64,000 nt of DNA from Shewanella acanthi (GCF_019457475.1 NZ_CP080413.1:2418001-2482000); one strand, 5' to 3'. Positions 7,320 through 16,028 are shown, counted from the first letter of the stretch. A program made the numbers and translations. The notes: a model not told the origin generated them from the sequence alone.

Positions 7320-9521
7320 TTACATAAACTTAAAGTTAAAGGTCACGCCTATTTGGCGCGGATCGCCGTAGCGAATATATTGTTTATCGGCCCAACCGTT
7401 ATCCGGTTCGTTACCGAAATAAAAGCCGCGCACACCGTATTCTTCATCGAATAAATTACGACCCCAGAGATAAGCCGCCCACACGTTAGCCTCGTAACCT
7501 ACACGGGCATTCACTATAGTGTAGGGCTCTGAGCGCGAATCATTGCTGTCGGAGTAGTAAAACTCGCTCTTGCCGCTGAGATTAAGGTTAGCGAAAAAGC
7601 CTGAATTCGCGCGGTACGTGCCGCCAAGGCTGTAGGTAACATGCGGCGAGTGGGCCAAATCACGACCCGTTAAGTCCACTAAACCGCCGTATTTGTCTTG
7701 ATACTCATAATTGCCGTAGGCGGTTTCTAACCAGCCCAGGCTAGTGTAAAGCTTAAGACCATCGAGAGCGTACCAATTGGCATCGAACTCGGCGCCATAG
7801 TTATGGGAGCTACCGGCATTTTCGGTATAAAGCACAAAACGCTGCGGCTTGTCGGGATCCTGCTGTGAGGCGGCGACCTGCTGATCTTGCCTATCCATAT
7901 AGAAAAGCGCGAAATTGCTGTCGATAACGCCGTCTAACCATTGGGATTTTAAGCCAATTTCATAGTTATAGAGTGTCTCGGTATCGAACTCTTTCTTATC
8001 ACTGAGTTCGACTGGCAGCGTCATATTAAAGCCACCTGCCTTATAGCCACGCGCCACGCGCACATAGGCATTTTGCGTGTTACTTAATGCTTTACTCAGG
8101 GCAAGGTGGCCACCCCACATGCTTTCGCTCGGGTCGAAATCATCGCCATTAGTGTCGCGATAATCGGTATCGCGGCGCTCTACACGCAGCCCCAGCGACA
8201 AATTATAATCATTCCCTAAATCGGTATCTAACTGGCCAAAAAGCGCGTAGTTGGTGGCCTCGTATTCAGAATCGAGCACTTCATCTGGCCAGGTATTGTA
8301 TTCAGAATACAATTGGTTATCTTCTTGAAGGTTCATGGCATAAACGCCGAGTAACCAATCGGTTGAAGCTGAAAAAATGCGGCCCTGCTCGGTCGAGCTT
8401 ACACGAAACTCTTGGGACAAAGTTTTACGTTGCCCCGTTTTATCCCAAAAATAATCGTATTGGCATGGCACACCGCCCTCGCCCTCATCACAGGTCTTTG
8501 CCGCCCAGTATTCGGGGTTAGCCCAATCGCCATCGTAACTGTAATGGTGATCGGTACTCGCAAATGAAGTTAACGAGGTTAATTCAAATTGCTCAGCACC
8601 CGTATAAGCAGCCCTAAAACCGACGCCTGTGGTGCGTTGACTGTCAACGCCCGGCGCATCCGATAAGGTATGCTTTGGATCGTTAGTCAGACTCCAAGCA
8701 TCGTAGCCGTTATCAAAATCTGCGTGCATTAGGGTTAAATCGAGCTGCAGATCATCACTTGCGTACCAGCGCAGTTTGGCACGGCCAGTAAATTCGTCAC
8801 GGCCATTGGTATCATCTTGATTCAGATAGAGATTATCTCGGTAACCGTTTTGTTGATGCTGCTGCAGCGCCACGCGGTATAAAAGCTTGCCCGAATCGGT
8901 TAATGGGCCCGAGCTGTAACCGCTTAAGGTCAGTAAATCATCATTACCCGCAGATACCTCAGCGCCATGTTCGAACACTTCAGTTGGGTCATTGCTCTTA
9001 AGGTAAATCAACCCCGCTAAGGCGTTGGCGCCATAGCGTGTGCCCTGCGGGCCACGTAGCACTTCGACCTGCTGCAAATCGTACATGCTCGACACCATAC
9101 CAATGCCAGAAAGGTCAATATCATCAACGATATAGCCAACCGACGAATTAGGTGCGCCTTGGTATTGCTCCTGCTCACCCACGCCGCGAATTTGGAAATA
9201 CTTAGGCCGCGAGCTACCGCCAGACCAGTTAAAGTTGGCAATAGAATTAAGCACATCTTCGAAGTGCTGGGCGCTTTCGTCCTGCATTTGCTCAGAATCA
9301 ATCACAGTAATGCTCGAGGGCATTTCATCGAGACTGGCACTGCGAAAATCCGCCGTGACCACCATGACTTCCATCGATTTGGATGGTTCGGCGCGCTCAA
9401 TGGTGTCGTTGAGGTTTTCGGTTTGTGCAAAGGCAGAGGTAGTTAAGGCCGCAGACACAGCCAGCGCCAACGGCGCTTGAGCAAAACGGATGGAAACAGA
9501 ATTAACAAATTTTGTAGACAT
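7320..9521 (-). CDS. TonB-dependent outer membrane receptor, thiamine-regulated
   Basis: The 733-residue protein has a signal peptide (cleavage near AFA-QTE, about residue 33), a TonB-box-like MEVMVVTA at about residue 50, a plug domain (PSSITVIDSEQMQ to YGANALAGLIYLKS), and a long beta-barrel with the usual aromatic-rich turns. A TPP riboswitch lies directly upstream, and the next genes encode a thiamine-binding protein, a PnuT-like transporter and a kinase-like enzyme. It is therefore most likely the outer membrane receptor for thiamine or a thiamine precursor, energised by TonB-ExbBD. The C-terminus ends FNFKFM rather than the common terminal Phe. The GAGG ribosome binding site lies in the 3' arm of a hairpin tied to the riboswitch. 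Confidence 0.88.
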   Translation of the reverse strand: MSTKFVNSVSIRFAQAPLALAVSAALTTSAFAQTENLNDTIERAEPSKSMEVMVVTADFRSASLDEMPSSITVIDSEQMQDESAQHFEDVLNSIANFNWSGGSSRPKYFQIRGVGEQEQYQGAPNSSVGYIVDDIDLSGIGMVSSMYDLQQVEVLRGPQGTRYGANALAGLIYLKSNDPTEVFEHGAEVSAGNDDLLTLSGYSSGPLTDSGKLLYRVALQQHQQNGYRDNLYLNQDDTNGRDEFTGRAKLRWYASDDLQLDLTLMHADFDNGYDAWSLTNDPKHTLSDAPGVDSQRTTGVGFRAAYTGAEQFELTSLTSFASTDHHYSYDGDWANPEYWAAKTCDEGEGGVPCQYDYFWDKTGQRKTLSQEFRVSSTEQGRIFSASTDWLLGVYAMNLQEDNQLYSEYNTWPDEVLDSEYEATNYALFGQLDTDLGNDYNLSLGLRVERRDTDYRDTNGDDFDPSESMWGGHLALSKALSNTQNAYVRVARGYKAGGFNMTLPVELSDKKEFDTETLYNYEIGLKSQWLDGVIDSNFALFYMDRQDQQVAASQQDPDKPQRFVLYTENAGSSHNYGAEFDANWYALDGLKLYTSLGWLETAYGNYEYQDKYGGLVDLTGRDLAHSPHVTYSLGGTYRANSGFFANLNLSGKSEFYYSDSNDSRSEPYTIVNARVGYEANVWAAYLWGRNLFDEEYGVRGFYFGNEPDNGWADKQYIRYGDPRQIGVTFNFKFM

Positions 9522-9522
9522 A

Positions 9523-9548
9523 GGACCTCAAATATATGTTTGAGATCC
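9523..9548 (-). promoter_or_regulatory. Ribosome-binding-site sequestor hairpin of the TPP riboswitch
   Basis: In the transcript, GGATCTCAAA and TTTGAGGTCC pair as a 10-bp stem (one G-U) around a 6-base loop. The 3' arm contains the GAGG ribosome binding site, 4 bases before the receptor start codon. Formation should block translation. The 5' arm overlaps a segment that can instead pair with the aptamer (9544-9551 with 9609-9616), giving a plausible ligand-controlled switch. Confidence 0.72.
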
Positions 9549-9587
9549 GGCATCGAATAAGCGATTCAGAAGTGTGCTATAGATTGG

Positions 9588-9703
9588 CCCATTCCTACGC
9601 CGGTATTAGCCGGATCAGGTTCTAAGGGTTCGTCATCTGACATCTCAGCCTGCCGCACATTACACCTTTTAATGCGTAAGTTTCGGCAAACACCCCTTGG
9701 CGG
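9588..9703 (-). ncRNA. TPP riboswitch (THI element)
   Basis: Reading the minus strand, the hallmark blocks appear in order: GGGGTG, a variable arm, GGCTGAGA, ACCCTTAGAACCTGATCCGG, TAATACCGGCGTAGGAA. These are the conserved pyrimidine-sensing and pyrophosphate-sensing helices of the THI-box aptamer, which binds thiamine pyrophosphate. A -10-like TATACT (9709-9714) puts transcription start at about the aptamer 5' end. Downstream, a sequestor hairpin covers the receptor's ribosome binding site, and an 8-nt segment complementary to the aptamer can act as anti-sequestor, so control looks translational. High TPP should switch off receptor, thiamine-binding protein, PnuT and kinase-like genes. Confidence 0.95.
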
Positions 9704-9708
9704 TGCTT

Positions 9709-9714
9709 AGTATA
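9709..9714 (-). promoter_or_regulatory. Candidate -10 box for the thiamine operon
   Basis: TATACT on the minus strand matches the sigma70 -10 consensus at 5 of 6 positions and lies 6-7 bases before the 5' end of the TPP aptamer. The -35 region is a T-tract with poor match, so only the -10 is well supported. Confidence 0.45.
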
Positions 9715-9741
9715 CATGACAATCGGAAACAAAAAATACCA

Positions 9742-9778
9742 TTAAAAAACAAAATGCCAGCATTTGCTGGCATTTTCA
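9742..9778 (-). terminator. Rho-independent terminator after the YcfL-like gene
   Basis: AAAATGCCAGC and GCTGGCATTTT form a perfect 11-bp stem with a 4-base loop, followed on the minus strand by G and a T-run. It ends the hinT-hotdog-ycfL transcript upstream of the thiamine operon promoter. Confidence 0.85.
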
Positions 9779-9803
9779 TTCACTTAAGCGGCATAAGAGC
9801 AAA

Positions 9804-10211
9804 CTAGTTGGAGAGGGTTTCGCGCACGTACACTTCAAACTTAATGGCTTCGGCATTAGGTGCAACGGCACTTATTTGCAGTTGCTGCTTGCCGTGGAGT
9901 TTGACCGATTGCCAGCTGGTTGAGCTCTCTTCAACGGTCAGCCCATTAGCGTCGTACCATGTAAATTTATACTGCACGCGCATATCGCCAGAGGCTTTGT
10001 TGATAAGTAGGGTCGAGCCTTGAAGTAAATCGCCGACGCGGCGCGTCGTAATGCCTTCGAGGGCAATATTGCGGGCGAAACCACCACTATCGATACCACT
10101 TTCACCCTGGGAATTAATCCAAACTCCCGCGGTGTTATGCACGCAGGCACTAAGGCTAAATACCGAGGCTAACGCCAAACTCAGTAGTAATCCGCATTTC
10201 ATAGGTTTCAT
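9804..10211 (-). CDS. ycfL: YcfL-family (DUF1425) lipoprotein
   Basis: The 135-residue protein has a signal peptide and lipobox (LSAC, Cys near residue 23). The mature part carries the YcfL/DUF1425 pattern, most clearly VQYKFTWYDANGL, which matches the VHYRFYWYDARGL region of E. coli YcfL. Its molecular role is unknown. It is the third gene after hinT and a double-hotdog gene; in E. coli ycfL follows hinT directly and thiK lies two genes later. Here a thiamine operon with a ThiK-like gene is the next unit, so the neighbourhood is partly conserved. ATG at 10202 is an alternative start. Confidence 0.8.
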   Translation of the reverse strand: MKPMKCGLLLSLALASVFSLSACVHNTAGVWINSQGESGIDSGGFARNIALEGITTRRVGDLLQGSTLLINKASGDMRVQYKFTWYDANGLTVEESSTSWQSVKLHGKQQLQISAVAPNAEAIKFEVYVRETLSN

Positions 10212-10238
10212 CCTGTTCTCCCTATCACTTGCTACCTG

Positions 10239-11240
10239 TTAATCGAGCAGGAAATGCGCCCGAGCGGTGGCAATTAATTGCTTTCGGTTAGTTTGCCAGC
10301 AGTTGATACTAACGTTGGCCACTCGGCGACCTTGGCGAGTAATTCGGCACTCAGCAAAGGTGTCCTTATGCAGACCAGCACGCAGATAATCAATCGAGAA
10401 GTCGACCACCTTCGGCACCTTAGTGGTTTGCATAAACACCATAAGTTGCACGATGGCAGACATTTCCATAAAGCCTGCAATCACGCCGCCGTGAATGGCG
10501 GGCAGGATCGGGTTACCGATATTGTCATCCTTGGCGGGCAGCTTAAACACCAGCTCATCACCGAAACGCTCCACCTGCATACCCGTAAATTTCGCGTAGG
10601 GAACATGTTCCAGCAGATAACCAAAATCGTTAAGCTCGGTCGCGCGTTTGACAATGCTTTGCACATCGAGCGCTCTGGCTTCGACTTGCTCTGGGGTTGC
10701 GGAAACATCGACTTTATTGACGCTCATCGGCAGCACGAGCGTAGTATCAGATTCACCCACAAGCGCTTCCCTAAAGGCATCCCCCACCATTTCTGGGCTT
10801 ATTCGCATAAAAGAACCGACGGCGTGGGCAATTGGATCATCGATGCTGTCTTGATAGGCAATCGCACGGGTAAAAGCGATGTTAGAGGACAGACGATAAC
10901 ACTCGGCGAAACCATACACAGGGCGATTCGGCTTGGCCGGTTTCATATAATCGACGCGAAGATCTAGGGTGGGTGAAATCTCAACAGATTGATATTTTTT
11001 GAAAATTGCACTCACCACCGCACTGCCACAGGCGGTATCCATTAAGGTGGTGATCACCCCGCCATGAATAACGCCAGTTTCTGGGTAGCCGATGATCTCT
11101 GTGCTGTAGGGCAGCTCAATTAACACATGATGCTCGCTCGCCTCTAATACCGACAATCCAAGGCGGCGGCATTGGGCCAACTGGTTAACAAAGCGCTGAG
11201 CTAACTGGGTTAGCGGGAAAAATTCTGGATTAACTTTCAT
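10239..11240 (-). CDS. Double-hotdog PaaI-type thioesterase
   Basis: The 333-residue protein is two hotdog domains in tandem. The first (about residues 20-155) contains [20 protein letters not shown] and the second (about 215-333) contains [19 protein letters not shown], both matching the HGG active-site helix of the PaaI/4HBT thioesterase family. Such enzymes hydrolyse acyl- or aryl-CoA thioesters in the cytoplasm; the substrate here is unknown. The start overlaps the hinT stop (ATGA), indicating translational coupling. A single gene with two fused domains is less common than the usual single-domain homomultimer. Confidence 0.83.
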   Translation of the reverse strand: MKVNPEFFPLTQLAQRFVNQLAQCRRLGLSVLEASEHHVLIELPYSTEIIGYPETGVIHGGVITTLMDTACGSAVVSAIFKKYQSVEISPTLDLRVDYMKPAKPNRPVYGFAECYRLSSNIAFTRAIAYQDSIDDPIAHAVGSFMRISPEMVGDAFREALVGESDTTLVLPMSVNKVDVSATPEQVEARALDVQSIVKRATELNDFGYLLEHVPYAKFTGMQVERFGDELVFKLPAKDDNIGNPILPAIHGGVIAGFMEMSAIVQLMVFMQTTKVPKVVDFSIDYLRAGLHKDTFAECRITRQGRRVANVSINCWQTNRKQLIATARAHFLLD

Positions 11241-11593
11241 CGACCTTGGCTCAACATGGGTCCCAACGGCTCTCCGCCCACGAGGTGGATATGGATATGA
11301 TAAACTTCCTGTCCACCATGCTTGTTACAATTCATGATGAGGCGATAACCATCCTCTGCAATCCCCGCTTCGGCCGCCAGTTTGGCCGCGACTGTCATCA
11401 TACGTCCAAGCGCAGCTTCATCGGAGGCTTTGATATCGTTTGCGGTTGGGATTAGATGATTTGGCACAATTAAAATGTGGGTCGGTGCCTTTGGCGATAT
11501 ATCTCGAAACGCAGTGACTAGGTCATCTTGATATAAAATGTCGGCGGGAATTTCGCGACGGATAATCTTACTGAAAATGGTTTCTTCGGCCAT
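11237..11593 (-). CDS. hinT: HinT purine nucleoside phosphoramidase (HIT family)
   Basis: The 118-residue protein matches Hin[20 protein letters not shown] at the start, THILIVPNH in the middle, and the histidine triad HIHIHLVGG near the end. HinT hydrolyses AMP-lysine and other phosphoramidates. I place the start at the ATG at 11593, preceded at 8 bases by AAGGAGG; the open frame extends to an upstream TTG that lies before this site. Its stop overlaps the start of the double-hotdog gene, with ycfL third in the operon. Confidence 0.93.
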   Translation of the reverse strand: MAEETIFSKIIRREIPADILYQDDLVTAFRDISPKAPTHILIVPNHLIPTANDIKASDEAALGRMMTVAAKLAAEAGIAEDGYRLIMNCNKHGGQEVYHIHIHLVGGEPLGPMLSQGR

Positions 11594-11736
11594 TTGAAGT
11601 CCTCCTTGGTCCAATTGGCATAGTATACTAGCAATTCAACACTTTGTGTCGCCGTTATTTTAGTTTCATTTGCCTGTTTTGGGCATTTTTGGCAGCATGA
11701 CGCCCAACAAAACGCATCGGTTTTTCAGGATAAAAT

Positions 11737-13503
11737 ATGATCCATTATCAAATCATTCCCATTGACCCCAAGGCCCATTTGTTTGCTGTGACGATGAATG
11801 TGCCAAACGCACTATCTGAACAAGTATTAAGTCTTCCCGCGTGGCTACCGGGCAGTTATATGGTGCGTGATTTTGCCAAAAACATCATTGAACTTAAGGC
11901 GATGGACAGCAATGCAAAGCCCCTTAGCCTTAAGCAGCTTGATAAACAAACCTGGGTTGTCAGCAGCCAAGGCGGTAATATCACACTCACTTATCAAGTG
12001 TATGCTTGGGATTTGTCGGTAAGAACCGCCCACTTAGACACTAACCATGGTTTTTTTAATGGCAGCAGTGTGTTCCTCGAGGCTAAGGGTTTTGAAGCAT
12101 CGATCCATAAAGTGACTATGCTGCCACCCACTGCGCCAGAGCTTAGTGAATGGAGACTTGCCACCAGCATGACCCGCGAAAGTGGCGATGATTTTGCCTT
12201 TGGTGAGTTCAGCGCCGAAAACTACGACGATTTAATCGACCACCCTGTGGAGATGGGACTATTCACTTTAGCAAGTTTTGAAGCCTGCGGTGTTAAGCAC
12301 GATATCGTGTTAAACGGACGTCACCGCGCATGTATGCCAAGGCTGTGTGAAGATTTAAAAGCCATTTGCGAGTACCAAATTACATTCTTTGGCACGCCCG
12401 CCCCCTTCAAACGCTATCTCTTTATGACCACAGTGCTGGATAACGGCTTTGGGGGGTTGGAGCACCGCGCATCGACCGCGTTAATGTGTTCACGTAAAGA
12501 CTTACCGCTGTCGATGACAGCACCTATGAATAACGACTACCGCACTTATTTATCGCTTTGCAGCCATGAATATTTCCATAGCTGGAACGTGAAACGCATT
12601 AAACCCGAGTGCTTCTTGCCCTATCAATTAGAGGCCGAAACCTATACGCCGCAGCTTTGGGCCTACGAAGGCATTACCTCCTACTACGATGACTTTTTAA
12701 CCTACCGTGCAGGACTGGTGGATGAGCAAAGCTACCTCGATATGCTGAGTGAAACCTTTACTCGGGTGTATCGCAGCCAAGGCCGCTTTAAGCAGAGCAT
12801 TAAGGATTCCAGCTTCAATGCTTGGACCAAGTTCTATAAGCAGGATGAAAACGCCCAAAACGCCATTATCAGTTATTACACTAAGGGGGGCCTATTCGCG
12901 CTGTATTTAGATTTAACCCTTCGCAGTGAAACCCAAGGCAAATACAGCCTAGATGATGTGATGCGTATTTTGTGGCAGGACTATGGTCTTCAAAACCGAG
13001 GCACCACAGATAACTGCCATCAACGCATTGTTGAGGAGCTACTGGGCCGCGATTGCCAAGATTTGTTTGCCTATCTCGATAACACAGATGATATTCCGCT
13101 CGCGCCGCTGTTAGCCAAATTTGGTGTCGACTTTAGTTTGAGAGCAAGCCAAGGCGGACAAGACAACGGCGGCAAGCAATTTAAGGGATATGAGATTGGC
13201 TTTGGTGCTAAGACGCAGGCCGCGCCGCTCGGTCTTAAAATCGTGACAGTAGCCCAAGGCAGCCCAGCTCACCTTGCAGGCTTAAGTGCGGGCGATGTGC
13301 TGATTGCCGCCGATAATCTGCAAGTAACTGCACAGTTTGAAGCCCAGTTGCAGCAATATGCTATAGGTCAACGTCTGACATTACATTGGTTTAGAAGAGA
13401 TGAGCTGATGACGGGCGAATTTGTGATTAGCGAAGCGGTCAAAGATACCGTGAACCTCAGTATTAATGATGCGGACAAACTCGCCGCTTGGCTAAAGCGT
13501 TAA
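11737..13503 (+). CDS. M61-family metallopeptidase with C-terminal PDZ domain
   Basis: The 588-residue protein resembles the M61 glycyl aminopeptidase family. An N-terminal beta domain (1-170) is followed by the catalytic region with the zinc motif HEYFH (about residue 279), the downstream LWAYEGITSYYDD containing the third ligand Glu, and a helical domain. A PDZ-like domain (about 480-570, SPAHLAGLSAGDVLIAADN) ends the chain. No signal peptide is evident, so it looks cytoplasmic. An AGGA site lies 7 bases before ATG. It is a single-gene unit divergent from hinT and ends at a shared terminator opposite the CsgD-like gene. Confidence 0.88.
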   Translation: MIHYQIIPIDPKAHLFAVTMNVPNALSEQVLSLPAWLPGSYMVRDFAKNIIELKAMDSNAKPLSLKQLDKQTWVVSSQGGNITLTYQVYAWDLSVRTAHLDTNHGFFNGSSVFLEAKGFEASIHKVTMLPPTAPELSEWRLATSMTRESGDDFAFGEFSAENYDDLIDHPVEMGLFTLASFEACGVKHDIVLNGRHRACMPRLCEDLKAICEYQITFFGTPAPFKRYLFMTTVLDNGFGGLEHRASTALMCSRKDLPLSMTAPMNNDYRTYLSLCSHEYFHSWNVKRIKPECFLPYQLEAETYTPQLWAYEGITSYYDDFLTYRAGLVDEQSYLDMLSETFTRVYRSQGRFKQSIKDSSFNAWTKFYKQDENAQNAIISYYTKGGLFALYLDLTLRSETQGKYSLDDVMRILWQDYGLQNRGTTDNCHQRIVEELLGRDCQDLFAYLDNTDDIPLAPLLAKFGVDFSLRASQGGQDNGGKQFKGYEIGFGAKTQAAPLGLKIVTVAQGSPAHLAGLSAGDVLIAADNLQVTAQFEAQLQQYAIGQRLTLHWFRRDELMTGEFVISEAVKDTVNLSINDADKLAAWLKR

Positions 13504-13540
13504 GAATCAGTTTTCAGAACAGGCATTTAGACAGACAATA

Positions 13541-13574
13541 AAGGCAGACCACAATACATATGTGTCTGCCTTTT
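13541..13574. terminator. Terminator between convergent M61 peptidase and CsgD-like genes
   Basis: AAGGCAGAC and GTCTGCCTT pair over 9 bp, extended by an imperfect CACA/TGTG step, and run into TTTTG on the plus strand. The minus strand offers a weaker T-tract, so it may serve both genes. Confidence 0.72.
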
Positions 13575-13627
13575 GTTGAATCATTTATTCACTTATATAT
13601 CGGTTTAACTTGCTAAATGGCTATCGC

Positions 13628-14263
13628 TTAAACCACCACATCATGCAGATAAGTTTGCGCCCACGCAATTGCCTGACCACGGCTCGACACCCCTATTTTA
13701 CGAAACACGCGGTAGAGATGTGTCTTAATGGTGCTTTCACTGACAAACAGCTGATTGGCGATATCAAGGTTTGTACTGCCCGAGAGCAGAGCCTGCAGCA
13801 CTTCTCGCTCACGCACTGTGAGGGGCTCAGTATCCTCAAACAGGCCAAAGTCGTCGTTAACACCGTTAACCAGTTGGATTGGTAGCACTCGGTGACCACG
13901 TAAAATATTGGTCAAACCCAAACTTATTTCGGTTAAACCTGTATCTAAGTAAAATACACCTGCCGTTGTTGCCGCATTCATCAGGAAACGGGCGTCAACC
14001 AGTTTTGGAAATTGAATATAGACCACCCGCACACTAGGGTGTTCACGGGCCAGCATACGCTGAAATTGATAGGCTTTTTGTAGATCGACCGTTGCGAGGT
14101 CAATCACTACCAAGGATGCTTGGTTGTCATTAAGTTGATCACACATGGCCTCTGGGCTGACCTGAGTCAATTTAACCAAAAACTCCTGTGGCCAACGTCC
14201 TGCCAGCAGTTCCATTAATAATTGCGATCTTGACACTACCATCCAATGAAGGATTTTGAACAT
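13628..14263 (-). CDS. LuxR-family regulator, CsgD-like
   Basis: The 211-residue protein combines a receiver-like N-terminal domain (about 1-130) with a LuxR/FixJ helix-turn-helix (about 145-205; LTVREREVLQALLSGSTNLDIANQLFVSESTIKTHLYRVFRKIGV). The layout and length match CsgD-type regulators. The acidic pocket of canonical receivers is incomplete, so control may be independent of phosphorylation, as in CsgD. I take ATG at 14263 (GGGAG 8 bases upstream) rather than the GTG at 14272, where the GGGAG abuts. It is transcribed alone; a perfect 9-bp hairpin lies about 75 bp upstream. Target genes are not evident from context. Confidence 0.82.
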   Translation of the reverse strand: MFKILHWMVVSRSQLLMELLAGRWPQEFLVKLTQVSPEAMCDQLNDNQASLVVIDLATVDLQKAYQFQRMLAREHPSVRVVYIQFPKLVDARFLMNAATTAGVFYLDTGLTEISLGLTNILRGHRVLPIQLVNGVNDDFGLFEDTEPLTVREREVLQALLSGSTNLDIANQLFVSESTIKTHLYRVFRKIGVSSRGQAIAWAQTYLHDVVV

Positions 14264-14337
14264 CCTGCTCACTCCCTGTCTTGTTTACGAATTCATGTCG
14301 AAAGCTAAGCTTCCCTAACACCACTTCTACATCCATT

Positions 14338-14359
14338 CAATAGACTTCCGAGTCTATTG
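14338..14359. repeat. Perfect 9-bp palindrome upstream of the CsgD-like gene
   Basis: CAATAGACT and AGTCTATTG flank a 4-base TCCG spacer, 75-96 bp upstream of the regulator's ATG. There is no T-run on either side. It could be an operator (TAGAC-N6-GTCTA half-sites) or a hairpin in the leader. Confidence 0.45.
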
Positions 14360-14554
14360 CTGTCTCGATATTATCATCTAAAAAAACAGATTCAACTGCC
14401 GAGTAAAAAAATATTTACCGCACAAATATCAGTAATTTCAGCTGGATTGACCACAATAAATACCATAAATATATTTAATTAGCCCCAGAGCATGATGCTG
14501 CATTTTCATACAAAAAGGGTAATATGAATTCACCATATATTATAAGGAAATAAC

Positions 14555-15298
14555 ATGTCTAACCCTAAAGACGTCATATTCAGCTCCCATTCAGTCTGGG
14601 ATAAACCGACAAGGTTATTCCATTGGTTGAACGTCATATTAGTGTTTGCCTTAACCCTTCTAGGCATAATGATGATGTTCAGAACTGAACTAGGCATTAC
14701 AGAAACCTCTGGCCGAATAGGCTTAAAAACCCTCCATGTATTATTTGGTTATGGCTTTGCCATTAATTTAATTATCCGCATTATTTGGGGGTTTATAGGT
14801 AATAAATACGCCCGTTTTGGGCAAATTATCCCAAGCAGCAAAAGTCTCAATGCACTTAAAAGCGATAAAGCGGCGGTAGCCGCGGGGAATGTGCCGCAAT
14901 ATTTGGGCCACAGCCCTAAGGGCAAACTCGCGGTATTTGCTGTTTTGTTGGTGTTAGTCACTATGATGCTAACTGGATTGATTCGCGCGGGAACCGATAT
15001 TTACTATCCCCCCTTTGGTGGCGCAGTTCAATCCTATATCGCTGCTGATAATGTCGATGCAAGCAGTATCAAACCCTATGATCCTACAGGCGTTAATGAA
15101 GAAAAAGCCAATGCCTTAAAACCGCTTAAGGGCTTTACGGGTGAAATCCATGAAATGGGTTTTTATTTGTTATTACTATTAATTGTCTTACATATTTTTG
15201 CGGTGATTTATACCGAAGTGAACATACAACCAGGCATCATCTCGGCGATGTTTTCGGGGATAAAACTGATACATGGCAAGGCTAAGGACGAAGAATAG
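14555..15298 (+). CDS. Cytochrome b561-type membrane protein (cytochrome b/b6 domain)
   Basis: The 247-residue protein has four clear membrane segments and histidines placed like those of the Ni/Fe-hydrogenase-type cytochrome b561 family: WDKPTRLFHWLN at the start, LHVLFGYG after the first span, and EIHEMGFYLLLLLIVLHIF near the end, the likely bis-His haem ligands. Such proteins pass electrons between the quinone pool and periplasmic partners. It converges with the tetraheme cytochrome gene cctA, sharing a terminator, so a partnership is possible but not shown. AAGGA precedes the ATG. Confidence 0.85.
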   Translation: MSNPKDVIFSSHSVWDKPTRLFHWLNVILVFALTLLGIMMMFRTELGITETSGRIGLKTLHVLFGYGFAINLIIRIIWGFIGNKYARFGQIIPSSKSLNALKSDKAAVAAGNVPQYLGHSPKGKLAVFAVLLVLVTMMLTGLIRAGTDIYYPPFGGAVQSYIAADNVDASSIKPYDPTGVNEEKANALKPLKGFTGEIHEMGFYLLLLLIVLHIFAVIYTEVNIQPGIISAMFSGIKLIHGKAKDEE

Positions 15299-15314
15299 CC
15301 TTTATCCCATAACA

Positions 15315-15342
15315 AAAACGCCAGCAAATGCTGGCGTTTTTT
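15315..15342. terminator. Bidirectional terminator between cytochrome b561 gene and cctA
   Basis: AAAACGCCAGC and GCTGGCGTTTT form a perfect 11-bp stem with loop AAAT, followed by further Ts on the plus strand and flanked by A's that serve as a T-run on the minus strand. The same GCCAGC/GCTGGC stem recurs at 9751 and 19814. Confidence 0.9.
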
Positions 15343-15369
15343 ATGTTCAATTCAAGCGTGAATATAGGG

Positions 15370-15723
15370 CTATTTAGCCATAACTTTCTCTGGAGTACGG
15401 CCGTCATCATGGCAGCTTTCACAGGTAGGTTTTTGCCCTACATTCATATCATGTACAGCGTGACAGTCAGCACACACTAAATTACCATCGTGTGGCTTAT
15501 GAACAGCGTCCATTTCAGCTAAGCCGCCGTGACAACTTTGACATTGTTCAAATTCAAAAGCACCGTCAGCAGATGGAGAACCGTCTTTATGACAGGTTTC
15601 ACAGCCACCATTATTTTCAGCGTGAAAATCAGATAATTTTTGATCGGCAGCAAAAGCAGCTGGTGATAAAGCTAACGCAGCGAGACTGGCTCCGAACAGT
15701 GCACTCAATAGTTTTTTGCTCAC
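15370..15723 (-). CDS. cctA: Small tetraheme cytochrome c (CctA/STC)
   Basis: The 117-residue precursor has a signal peptide ending AFA-ADQ (about residue 25) and a ~92-residue mature chain with exactly four CXXCH haem motifs (CETCH, CQSCH, CADCH, CESCH) plus additional histidines for bis-His ligation. It closely resembles the Shewanella small tetraheme cytochrome, an abundant periplasmic electron shuttle from CymA to terminal reductases and outer membrane conduits. The start is a GTG with GGAGG 8 bases upstream; the frame runs further upstream without family resemblance. It is a single-gene unit with a long leader region and its own terminator. Confidence 0.96.
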   Translation of the reverse strand: MSKKLLSALFGASLAALALSPAAFAADQKLSDFHAENNGGCETCHKDGSPSADGAFEFEQCQSCHGGLAEMDAVHKPHDGNLVCADCHAVHDMNVGQKPTCESCHDDGRTPEKVMAK

Positions 15724-16000
15724 AATTGTATCCTCCAATGGCGATTGACAGTGGAAATTCTTGTCAGGGTGACTTCCATCTCGCAACCAAATATACAGCA
15801 CGACTCAACTTAACTTAGTTAAGAATTGAACAATAATCAACCCATAACTATGTGAAATAACTTTATCAATTAATTGAACATTAAACTGTGCGCCAAATCA
15901 TGTAACCACATGCTTATATGGGAGTTTTACAAATTGTCACGGCGTAAAACTTACGTATTAAATTGCCCTATCCTAAAGCGTAAAAAAAGAAAAGCCCTAA
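15724..16000. other. Upstream region of cctA without a gene
   Basis: This AT-rich stretch must hold the cctA promoter and any anaerobic control sites. I searched by eye for CRP (TGTGA-N6-TCACA) and FNR (TTGAT-N4-ATCAA) sites and found only degenerate matches, such as TTGAACAATAATCAA near 15826-15840, one base too long for FNR. Confidence 0.4.
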
Positions 16001-16028
16001 ATAAAAAGGAGACATAATGTCTCCTTTA
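16001..16028 (-). terminator. Terminator of htpX
   Basis: AAAGGAGACAT and ATGTCTCCTTT form an 11-bp stem with a minimal loop. On the minus strand it is followed by TTATTT, just after the htpX stop. Confidence 0.85.

Noticed and set aside
10278..10967. 229-codon plus-strand frame
   Set aside because: It lies entirely antisense to the double-hotdog thioesterase gene, whose two HGG motifs are clear, and is His/Arg-rich as antisense frames here tend to be.
15826..15840. FNR box upstream of cctA
   Set aside because: TTGA and TCAA half-sites are separated by 7 rather than 6 bases, so the dyad does not fit the FNR dimer.
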